From NCBI GenBank assembly GCA_009781005.1, contig WQYX01000024.1:1-53183 (forward strand): a stretch of DNA of 53,183 bases, read 5' to 3'. A program made the position numbers and the translations under genes. Below, one piece after another: positions 34,106-41,165 of the stretch. Numbering within the stretch: the first letter of the stretch is position 1; each line of letters opens with the position of its first letter. A model generated the notes under the pieces. It saw only the letters and a program-made list of their open reading frames with translations. It ran no database searches and was not told the origin of the DNA. Origin of the DNA: Polyangiaceae bacterium. GTDB taxonomy: Bacteria; Myxococcota_A; Polyangia; Polyangiales; Polyangiaceae.

Positions 34106-34543
34106 CTAACCTGCGCCGCGGATCCGCTTCACGGCGAGCGTGACGTCGCTACCCGAGACAGCATGCCCTGCGACCTTGAGCTGCTTCATTGCGAGTCCCA
34201 CTGCCTGACCGTCTGCCTTTGCGGCTTTGAGTTCCGCTTCGTGCGGCGCGAGCAACGTTACGATCTGCGCGACGTCGAGTTGCGCGGGCAGGAGCGAGCG
34301 AAGCACGTCGATCTCGTGACGCAACGCGATGGTTGCATCGCCGGTCGCGAGCGCCAGCGTCTCCTCGTTCGACTTGATGAGTTTTCGAAGTGTCGCGCTC
34401 GCTTCGTCCTCGCTGAGCGGGGCATTCTTGCGCGCTTCGGCAGTTTGGATTTCGCCGAGCGCGAGCCGGAGCACGTCGCGCGCAACGGTGTCACCTTCTT
34501 TGACGGCAGCGGTCACGCGCTTCTTGATGTCGCCGACGAGCAT
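34106..34543 (-). CDS. YqeY / GatB-like domain protein
   Basis: 145 residues: MLVGDIKKRVTAAVKEGD, ARDVLRLALGEIQTAEA, EDEASATLRKLIKSNEETL, LRHEIDVLRSLLPAQLD and the C-terminal GQAVGLAMKQLKVAGHAVSGSDVTLAVKR. This is the complete stand-alone YqeY fold, related to the tail of GatB amidotransferase; it may bind tRNA but its role is unresolved. The start is 34543, or 34555 with four more residues (MLFG). It diverges from the protease gene at 34640, with under 100 bases between. The 203 bases between its stop codon and the sigma-factor start hold no gene that I can see. Confidence 0.88.
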   Translation of the reverse strand: MLVGDIKKRVTAAVKEGDTVARDVLRLALGEIQTAEARKNAPLSEDEASATLRKLIKSNEETLALATGDATIALRHEIDVLRSLLPAQLDVAQIVTLLAPHEAELKAAKADGQAVGLAMKQLKVAGHAVSGSDVTLAVKRIRGAG

Positions 34544-34639
34544 GCCGAAAAGCATACGCGAGCTCGCTGTCTTCGTCGCTGGAAGAGTTGCCGGCTGGCA
34601 CGCAGCGTGCGCGGATCCGCCGCAGGGGCACGAGGAATC

Positions 34640-35881
34640 ATGCGTCAACGAAGCACGCGAGGACCCATGCGTCACGCCATCCGAATCGGTCGCGTATTGG
34701 GCATCGACTTCAAGATCGATTCGAGCTGGCTCGTCATCGCGGCGCTCGTGGTCTGGAGTTTGTCGTCGCTCTTCTCTGCATGGCATCCGGAGTGGCCGTG
34801 GCCCACGCGTATCGCCGTCGCCGTCGCGGCGATGCTCGCGTTCTTCGGTTCCGTCGTCCTCCACGAGCTCGCGCACTCGATCGTGGCGCGCATCTACGGC
34901 ATCCCCGTGCGGGACATTACGCTGCACATGTTCGGTGGTGTTTCGAACATTGAACGCGAGCCGCCGACGCCAGCCGCGGAGTTTCTCATCGCCATCGTTG
35001 GTCCCATCGCGAGCGTGCTGCTCGGCATCGGCATGATGGCCTTTGCCGTGATCTTTACGGGTATTCTGCACCGAACTCAGTTCGAGACCGCGGCCGAGGC
35101 CATTGCGCACATGGGGCCACTGACGACGCTGCTCATGTGGCTCGGTCCCGTGAACATCGTGGTCGGCCTCTTCAACATGGTTCCAGGCTTCCCACTCGAC
35201 GGCGGCCGTATCCTGCGATCCATCTTGTGGCGTACGACCGGGAGCCTCTCGAAGGCAACGAAGCTCGCTGCTTCGGCTGGTCAGTTCGTCGGCTGGGCCT
35301 TCATCGTCACCGCCATCTTCATGGCGCTCGGCTACCGCGTGCCGTTCTTCGGTACCGGTTTCGGCCCGGGACTCTGGCTCGCCCTCATCGGATTTTTCTT
35401 GCGAAACGCCGCCGTACAACACCGCATTGGCGTTGCCGTGGAGGACGCTCTCAGCGGCGTGCGCGTCGCCGATATCATGCGCACGGACGGCCCCTGGGTG
35501 AACGCAAACACGCCCCTCCGTGCTGCCGTGAGCGATTCCTTCATGCGCTACAACGACAACGCCTACCCGGTTTTCGAGGGCTCGTCGTTCGTCGGGCTCG
35601 TGTCGTTGGAGGACGTCCGAAGAGTTCCTGCCGACACACGGGATAGCCCCCTCGTGCGCGAGATCATGACCCCGGTGAGTGATCTCGAGGTCGCGTTCCC
35701 CGGCGAAGGTGCCTTCGAGGCGCTGCGCCGGATCGGCAACGCGCGCATCGGTCAGCTCCCGGTGGTTCTGGAGGGGCAGCTCGTGGGCATGATCTTCGAG
35801 CGAGACCTCGCGCGCTGGCTGGAGCTCAAGTCGCACGAGCATGGCGAGGACGTGAGGCTCGCCCAGCCCCGCCATGCGTGA
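34640..35881 (+). CDS. Site-2-type M50 metalloprotease with CBS domains
   Basis: 413 residues. Polytopic membrane protease with HELAH (75-79) in SVVLHELAHSIVARIYGIPV and the second zinc site FNMVPGFPLDGGRI (Asp187). A C-terminal CBS pair (about 270-400) begins VADIMRTDGPWVNANTPLRAAV and ends LPVVLEGQLVGMIFERDLARW. This is the SpoIVFB/S2P group 3 architecture, in which the CBS domains sense nucleotides and gate intramembrane proteolysis of a regulator. ATG 34640 (GAGGA 4 bases before) or ATG 34667 may be used. The ftsH gene follows on the same strand after 94 bases. Confidence 0.9.
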   Translation: MRQRSTRGPMRHAIRIGRVLGIDFKIDSSWLVIAALVVWSLSSLFSAWHPEWPWPTRIAVAVAAMLAFFGSVVLHELAHSIVARIYGIPVRDITLHMFGGVSNIEREPPTPAAEFLIAIVGPIASVLLGIGMMAFAVIFTGILHRTQFETAAEAIAHMGPLTTLLMWLGPVNIVVGLFNMVPGFPLDGGRILRSILWRTTGSLSKATKLAASAGQFVGWAFIVTAIFMALGYRVPFFGTGFGPGLWLALIGFFLRNAAVQHRIGVAVEDALSGVRVADIMRTDGPWVNANTPLRAAVSDSFMRYNDNAYPVFEGSSFVGLVSLEDVRRVPADTRDSPLVREIMTPVSDLEVAFPGEGAFEALRRIGNARIGQLPVVLEGQLVGMIFERDLARWLELKSHEHGEDVRLAQPRHA

Positions 35882-35975
35882 GTACGCGTGAGCGACGCGC
35901 CGTGCCGTCACGGCCGTGGCACGTATGCAACTCATCGGTTGCGTGTTTCGGTTCTTGCAGCGTGCATGAAGGAAC

Positions 35976-37871
35976 ATGGCCGAGCCCTCCGAAAAGAAGA
36001 AGCTCGTCTTCACGATCATCTACGGCCTTCTCAGCGTCGGGCTCCTCGTGGCTGCGCAGGCGTTCGTCACCTCCGACACGCGTGCACGTGACATCCCTTA
36101 CAACGAGTTTCTGGCGCTGCTTCGCGACGACAAGATCGACAAAGTCGAGCTCCGGTCAAATCAGGTCATCGCCGCGTTGAAAGACAGCGAAGGCAAGACG
36201 TCACTCGGCACCGCAAAGATGGTCGCAACCGGACGTCTGCCCGGTATCGACGAGTCACCGCTGCTCAAGGAGCTCGAGGAGCACCGCGTCTCGTTCGAAG
36301 GCAAAGTGGAATCGTCCTCGGCGTGGCGCTCGGCGTTGCTCTGGACACTGCCCATTCTCTTGCTCGTCGCGCCGTGGGTGATCGGGTTGCGGCTCATGAA
36401 GCGCACGGGTGGCGCAGGCGCGCTCAGCGTCGGGCGGAGCAAGTCAAAGGTGTATGATGCAACACAAGACGGCCGGGTGACCTTCTCGGACGTCGCCGGC
36501 GTCGACGAAGCGAAGGCGGAACTCGTCGAGATCGTCGACTACCTCCGCGAGCCGCGGAAATATCAGGCTCTCGGCGCGCGCGTGCCAAAGGGCGTCCTGC
36601 TCGTGGGCCCGCCAGGCACCGGCAAAACGCTGCTTGCAAAGGCCGTTGCCGGAGAGGCGGGCGTGCCGTTCTTCGCGCTTTCGGGATCGGCCTTCATCGA
36701 GATGTTCGTCGGCGTGGGAGCAGCGCGCGTGCGCGACTTGTTCGAGCAGGCAAAACAACGTGCACCATGCATCGTTTTCATCGACGAACTCGACGCCATC
36801 GGTCGGTCGCGCGCAGGCGCCGTCGCCGTCGCTCACGAGGAGCGCGAGCAGACGCTGAATCAGCTACTCGTCGAAATGGACGGATTCGACGCCAACGCGG
36901 GCGTCTTGCTCATGGCCGCATCGAACCGGCCCGAAGTGCTCGATCCGGCGCTGCTTCGCCCGGGGCGATTCGATCGGCAGGTCGTCGTCGATCGTCCCGA
37001 CGTTCGCGGTCGCGAGGCCATCTTGCTCGTGCACGCACGCAAGGTTGCCCTCGCCCCTGAAGCCGAACTCTCGATCGTCGCGAGAATGACGCCGGGCATG
37101 GTCGGTTCGGATCTCGCAAACGTCATCAACGAGGCGGCGCTCGGGGCCGCACGTCGTTCGGCAACCTCCGTCGGTCAACAGGATCTGGTGGCCGCCGTCG
37201 ACCGCATGCAACTCGGCCTCGAAAAGAAGGCGCTCGTCATGACGCCCGCAGAAAAACGGCGCATCGCGATTCACGAGGCAGGACACGCGCTCGTTGCACT
37301 CTCGACGGCGAGCGATCCCGTGCATCGCGTGACCATCATCCCGCGCAGCATCGGCGCGCTCGGCGCAACCCTTCAGTTGCCTACTGACGAGCACCGTCTG
37401 ATGACGCTGAGCGAGCTCGAAGATCGGCTCTGCGTCATGATGGGCGGACGCGTCGCCGAGGAGCTCGAGCTCGACGAAGTCTCGACCGGTGCGTCCAACG
37501 ATCTCGAGCGCGCGTCCGAGACGGCACGTCAAATGGTTTGCCGCTTCGGCATGAGCGAACGTCTCGGCCCATTGGCTTTTGGAAGAACGGCACCCGGAAT
37601 GCGCATGTTCGATCCGGGAGCCGAAGAGCGGAATTTCTCCGAGCGCACGGCCGAGACGATTGACGACGAGGTCCGCGGTCTCGTCGACGCGCAACACGAG
37701 CGTGCAAGATCCATCCTCAAGCGACGTCGCTCCGCATTGAAGGGCATTGCCGAGGCGCTCCTCGCACAAGAGACATTGTCACGCGAGGAACTCGATTCCA
37801 TCGTTTCGGAATCGGAATCGCGTGGCGCACCGCAGAGTGTCGAGTCGACCGCAAACGGCGGGATCTCCTAA
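35976..37871 (+). CDS. ftsH: ATP-dependent zinc metalloprotease FtsH
   Basis: 631 residues. Two N-terminal membrane helices ([38 protein letters not shown]) flank a periplasmic domain of about 85 residues. The AAA+ module has Walker A GPPGTGKT (211-218), pore loop around MFVGVGA, Walker [12 protein letters not shown] and the second region of homology ending RPGRFDRQV. The M41 protease motif is HEAGH (433-437). It degrades membrane and regulatory proteins at the cytoplasmic membrane. It lacks the long C-terminal extension of E. coli FtsH. An M50 protease immediately upstream suggests a shared envelope-quality-control role. Confidence 0.95.
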   Translation: MAEPSEKKKLVFTIIYGLLSVGLLVAAQAFVTSDTRARDIPYNEFLALLRDDKIDKVELRSNQVIAALKDSEGKTSLGTAKMVATGRLPGIDESPLLKELEEHRVSFEGKVESSSAWRSALLWTLPILLLVAPWVIGLRLMKRTGGAGALSVGRSKSKVYDATQDGRVTFSDVAGVDEAKAELVEIVDYLREPRKYQALGARVPKGVLLVGPPGTGKTLLAKAVAGEAGVPFFALSGSAFIEMFVGVGAARVRDLFEQAKQRAPCIVFIDELDAIGRSRAGAVAVAHEEREQTLNQLLVEMDGFDANAGVLLMAASNRPEVLDPALLRPGRFDRQVVVDRPDVRGREAILLVHARKVALAPEAELSIVARMTPGMVGSDLANVINEAALGAARRSATSVGQQDLVAAVDRMQLGLEKKALVMTPAEKRRIAIHEAGHALVALSTASDPVHRVTIIPRSIGALGATLQLPTDEHRLMTLSELEDRLCVMMGGRVAEELELDEVSTGASNDLERASETARQMVCRFGMSERLGPLAFGRTAPGMRMFDPGAEERNFSERTAETIDDEVRGLVDAQHERARSILKRRRSALKGIAEALLAQETLSREELDSIVSESESRGAPQSVESTANGGIS

Positions 37872-37873
37872 AC

Positions 37874-38296
37874 CTAAAAGCGCACGACGAGAACGGACCT
37901 GTCGGCGTGAAAGACGACCCTGGATGCCGTCGTGCCAATGATCCGATCGATGAGTCCATAGCCGTGCGAGCCAACGACAATCAGATCGGCGTCGTACTCG
38001 CGCGCGGAGGAACAAATCGCGTCCCACGGCACACCTACTTGCACCGTGGCACTTTCGAGTAGCTCCGGCGGCACTCTAGCGGCGAGGTCATTGAGCTCGG
38101 CGCGCGCAGTCGAAAGAAATGTTTCGATCACTTGGCTGGGTGGCATGGCCCAAACGTTCGACGGGAGCTCCGCCGGCAGACCAACGGCACGAAGCAGCCG
38201 AAGTTTCGCGCCCAGCCGCTGCGCAAGGTCCACGGCTGCTGCGATGACCTGAGGGGCACGCGGAGAGGCATCGACACCGACGAGAATGCGATGCAT
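37874..38296 (-). CDS. Universal stress protein (UspA family)
   Basis: 140 residues: ILVGVDASPRAPQVIAAAVDLAQRLGAKL at the N-terminus, DADLIVVGSHGYGLIDRIIGTTASRVV (the G-2x-G-9x-G-S/T ATP-binding signature is close to consensus) and the terminal SVLVVRF strand. It is a cytoplasmic single-domain Usp that probably binds ATP and forms dimers. It converges tightly on ftsH (2 bases between stop codons) and diverges from the OsmC gene at 38435 across a promoter region that holds a family A half-arm. Confidence 0.9.
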   Translation of the reverse strand: MHRILVGVDASPRAPQVIAAAVDLAQRLGAKLRLLRAVGLPAELPSNVWAMPPSQVIETFLSTARAELNDLAARVPPELLESATVQVGVPWDAICSSAREYDADLIVVGSHGYGLIDRIIGTTASRVVFHADRSVLVVRF

Positions 38297-38326
38297 GTCC
38301 GCGATGAATTCACGTCGCGTGCCTGT

Positions 38327-38354
38327 ACTGCTTTCGAGTCGACGCGAGGTCGAG
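38327..38354. repeat. Degenerate family A left arm in a divergent promoter
   Basis: ACTGCTTTCGAGTCGACGCG followed by AGGTCGAG matches the left arm and first core bases of the full family A elements with a few changes. It has no right arm nearby. It lies between the divergent Usp and OsmC starts and may have been co-opted there or be inert. Confidence 0.55.
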
Positions 38355-38434
38355 AAATCGTGGCGCGAACCTTGCGACGTCATGATCGGCGTGTGGAGTC
38401 GATGCGAGATGTCGACCGCGGCGCGAGGCCAGTC

Positions 38435-38965
38435 ATGAGCCAGGCGAAGATCATCGAAAAGACTTGGGGCAGTTACGAAACCAAAACGCCTCACAACGCG
38501 TCCACGACGAAGCGTGTCGCGGAGCTCCATCTTCGCGTCGAGCAGATCGACGGCTTCGAGTTCCGCATCCATTTCGACAAGAATCAGTGGACTGCGTTGC
38601 TCGTCGACGAACCTCCGCCGCTAGGCAAAAATGCAGGCCCGAACGCAACGCGCGTGCTTGCAGCGTCGATCGGCAATTGCCTCTGCGCGAGCCTCCTCTT
38701 TTGCCTCACGCGAGAGAACGTCATCGTCAATTCCATCGACGCCGATGTTTCAATCGAGGTCGCGCGCAACGAGCGCCATCGCCTCCGCATCCCGCGAATG
38801 CGCGTCACCTTGTGGCCGCGAGTGCCCGATGCAAGCGAGGATTTCGCCCGTTGCGTGAAGGAGTTCCAAGACTTCTGCGTCGTCACCGAAAGCGTTCGCG
38901 AAGGCATCGACGTCCTCGTCGAGGTCGAGCCCATCGTGGACGGTCTCGAGGGCCCCACCAGTTAG
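38435..38965 (+). CDS. OsmC-family protein (second copy)
   Basis: 176 residues. GLGxN-type segment LGKNAGPNATRVLAASIGNCLCASLLFCL carries the first reactive cysteine; the second is in EDFARCVKEFQDFCVVTESVREGI. The N-terminal beta-sheet (AELHLRVEQIDGFEFRIHF) and overall order match the OsmC/Ohr fold, in a branch different from the OsmC at 15.9 kb. The VTLWPRVPDASEDFARC segment is common in this branch. The likely role is hydroperoxide reduction. The stop codon is 6 bases before a long family C hairpin element shared with the convergent gene. Confidence 0.8.
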   Translation: MSQAKIIEKTWGSYETKTPHNASTTKRVAELHLRVEQIDGFEFRIHFDKNQWTALLVDEPPPLGKNAGPNATRVLAASIGNCLCASLLFCLTRENVIVNSIDADVSIEVARNERHRLRIPRMRVTLWPRVPDASEDFARCVKEFQDFCVVTESVREGIDVLVEVEPIVDGLEGPTS

Positions 38966-38971
38966 GAAGGA

Positions 38972-39092
38972 GTTCTCGTTCGGAAACGTCGCGAGCGCCG
39001 CAAAGCTAGGAAGACCGACCGAGGAATACTCGGAGTATTTTGAGGGAGGTCGACCGACGATTTGCGGCGCGCAGCAGTTTCCGGACGAGAAC
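38972..39092. repeat. Family C structured hairpin element, copy C1
   Basis: Outer stem P1: GTTCTCGTTCGGAAAC / GTTTCCGGACGAGAAC (15 Watson-Crick pairs and one wobble). Internal loop GTCGCGA / GCAGCA. Inner stem P2: GCGCCGCAAA / TTTGCGGCGC, perfect. The 56-base core 39005-39060 starts GCTAGG and ends CCGACGA; within it GACC-GA-CC pairs with GG-GA-GGTC through tandem G-A mismatches, and AATACT-CGG-AGTATT forms the tip. The element exactly fills the gap between two convergent stop codons. Confidence 0.9.
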
Positions 39093-39095
39093 GAG

Positions 39096-40883
39096 TCAAC
39101 GGCGGCTTTCGCGGGCGCGGTCGACGAACTCGAGTACGCTCTTCTGCACGCGCGGGCTCGCGTGACCAAGCAGCCGTTCGACAATGGGCGGATCGAGCGA
39201 GACGGGCAAGACGCTCGCGAGCGCGGAAACCGCGGAGGCGAGCACGCTCTCGTCCTCGTCGTTACGCAGGATTTCGAGCAGCAGGCGCCGCTTGTCATCG
39301 GAGCGGTCGAGCGAGACGAGAATGCCGACCACGCTGTCGCGCAGCGATGGATCGGGGTGTCGCATCACCGTCGTCAAAACGTCGCCGAGCTCCGCCCAGC
39401 CAATGAGACGGCCAGCAGCGAGGCGATCGAGCGCTTCGAGCAGCCATTTGCGCACGCTCACGTTTTCGTCGTCGCTCTTGGCAAGATCAGCAAGCGCTCT
39501 CCACGACGACGGCGCGGCAAGGTGCTTGAGAAGCCACGCGTAGTGTTCGCGGCGGCTCACATCTTCTTCTGCACGCAACGCGCTGAGCAACGCATTACAA
39601 AGAGGCTCGCGATCCCAAGCCCGCGCGAGCGCGATAACCGGACTGTCGATGTCGTCATCGACCGCGGAGAGCGCCTGGAGCAGTGCCGGAGGCGGCGTGT
39701 CGCTCAGCCACTCGGGATGCTTTCGCAGCTCGACGCACGCCGTCTCGATCTCCGAAGGGTTCGCGAGCATCTCGAACCACTGTTCACGCGTCGGGTCGGG
39801 TGCGAGCGGGCCGATTTCGAGGACCGCGCCCACCGACGGACGCACCGAAGGGCCAACGACCGGAGACAAATCCGGAATCACCGGAGACAAATCCGGAGTC
39901 ACCGGAGACAAATCCGGAATCGAGTGTCCGTCGTCCAGGTGCGCTGCCGGCGCGGTCTCGACGAACGGCGCGAGCATGGGGATGAGCGCCGGAGGTGGAG
40001 GAGTCGTTGCTGGTCGCTCTTCGATTGGATTCGCAGGCGGCACGGAACGCCGGCCGATTGCGCCTCTTGCACTCGGTGGCGGCGCCACGTCTGTCGGAAG
40101 CGAATCCTCTATCGTAGGCAGGATTGGGAGGGTTGCCCTCGTTGGCTCGTGCAACGGCAAGGTCGGCAAAGTGCCGATGGCGCGTGACGATGACGTGCGC
40201 GTGACATGGCTTCCGCGCACGAACGCGGCGTGATCATGATCCTTCCGAAGGACGGTGCTCGCGGCGTTGGATTCGTCGATCACACGCTCGAGAATGGCGA
40301 TCCGTTCCGAGGCCGCGGCGCGATAGCGCTCGCTCTCCTCCTTCACCCTCCCAAGCTCGCTTCGTAACGTGACGAGCTCTGCTCGCGCGGCGCTCTCGGA
40401 GCTCTCGGCCGCACGGAGCTTCTCTCGGACCTCATCGATCTCCGCGCGCGAACTCGCCGCTTGTCGATTTTTCTCGTTGGCTTCTTCGAGCCGAATCGCG
40501 AGCTCCTCGCGCGCGTTGCGGGCTTTCCGCAGATCCGCCGCCATCGACTCGTTCGCACGACGGAGCGACTGCGCCTCGGCCTCGACACCCATGAGGCGCC
40601 CTTCGAGCATCAGCGCGTGCTCCGTCGCGCGATCGAGTCGATCGATCGCATCGCTCCGATCGCGTCGCTGCTCGTCGAGAGATTTTTCGACCGCCACCGC
40701 TTGTTGGGTGAGCCGGCTCAACTCGCGACGCAGGGCGACGACGGCGTTTGCGGTGCCATCGCGTGAGCCGCGGTCGATACTTACGACCTCGATGCGCGAC
40801 GACGATACGCCCGGATCATCATCCGGCTCTTGTCGATCGTCGCGTCGAGGCAGGGGGGGCTTGGAGCGCCAGTCGGGGTTCAT
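39096..40883 (-). CDS. Coiled-coil protein with C-terminal HEAT-like repeats
   Basis: 595 residues in three parts. Residues 45-205 are a long coiled coil (VVALRRELSRLTQQAVAVEK, EELAIRLEEANEKNRQAASS). Residues 206-350 are a Pro/Ser/Thr-rich linker containing a 7-residue tandem repeat (IPDLSPV/TPDLSPV). Residues 360-595 are Ala/Leu-rich helical repeats of HEAT type (LLSALRAEEDVSRREHYAWL, DSVVGILVSLDRSDDKRRLL, VSALASVLPVSLDPPIVERL). There is no enzyme motif. The C-terminal half resembles the HEAT part of the kinase encoded next upstream, so the two may be partners. The stop codon abuts a family C element. Confidence 0.72.
   Translation of the reverse strand: MNPDWRSKPPLPRRDDRQEPDDDPGVSSSRIEVVSIDRGSRDGTANAVVALRRELSRLTQQAVAVEKSLDEQRRDRSDAIDRLDRATEHALMLEGRLMGVEAEAQSLRRANESMAADLRKARNAREELAIRLEEANEKNRQAASSRAEIDEVREKLRAAESSESAARAELVTLRSELGRVKEESERYRAAASERIAILERVIDESNAASTVLRKDHDHAAFVRGSHVTRTSSSRAIGTLPTLPLHEPTRATLPILPTIEDSLPTDVAPPPSARGAIGRRSVPPANPIEERPATTPPPPALIPMLAPFVETAPAAHLDDGHSIPDLSPVTPDLSPVIPDLSPVVGPSVRPSVGAVLEIGPLAPDPTREQWFEMLANPSEIETACVELRKHPEWLSDTPPPALLQALSAVDDDIDSPVIALARAWDREPLCNALLSALRAEEDVSRREHYAWLLKHLAAPSSWRALADLAKSDDENVSVRKWLLEALDRLAAGRLIGWAELGDVLTTVMRHPDPSLRDSVVGILVSLDRSDDKRRLLLEILRNDEDESVLASAVSALASVLPVSLDPPIVERLLGHASPRVQKSVLEFVDRARESRR
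39860..39922. repeat. Three-copy 21-bp in-frame tandem repeat inside the coiled-coil/HEAT gene
   Basis: Three consecutive 21-base units (39860, 39881, 39902) of CCGGAGACAAATCCGGA-TCA differing by one or two bases. On the coding strand they read I/T-PDLSPV. CCGGA occurs twice per unit in inverted setting (CCGGA...TCCGG), so each unit is itself a small palindrome. Likely to vary in copy number. Confidence 0.85.
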
Positions 40884-41043
40884 GGTCTCGACTCTGCCGG
40901 TCGGGGTTCAATGGAGGCCATGGAAGCACACTGCGAAAGCTTTCGCTGCGCGTAGTGCAAACGAGGGTGGGTTCATAGGCGATAACCTCGCCCATTATCC
41001 CCCATGCGCTCAGGCTCGCGCAGACCCGACATACGGCAATTAG

Positions 41044-41165
41044 ACCGCTTTCAAGTTGACGCGAGTTCGAGGCGGCCGGCGAGGAGCGGACCAGAACAGC
41101 CTGCTGCGGCTTTGAGGACCGCACCGCAGACGCCAACGATGAAATCGCGTCAAATCGAAAGCGGG
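41044..41165. repeat. Family A structured interspersed repeat, copy A2
   Basis: 122 bases from ACCGCTTTCAAGTTGACGCG to CGCGTCAAATCGAAAGCGGG. The inner arms TTGACGCGA / TCGCGTCAA are perfectly complementary here, while copy A3 uses TTGCCGCGA / TCGCGGCGA: the A-T pair is replaced by C-G. The AGCC-TGCTGC-GGCT tip differs from A1 in the loop only. The right end abuts the TAG stop codon of the kinase gene; the left end is preceded by TAG, as in A1. I see no gene in the rest of the gap (40884-41043), only the upstream region of the coiled-coil gene. Confidence 0.87.

Noticed and set aside
33908..34639. 244-residue N-terminal extension of the M50 protease frame
   Set aside because: It overlaps the YqeY gene antisense, has no family similarity, and the protease proper begins at a well-placed ATG at 34640.
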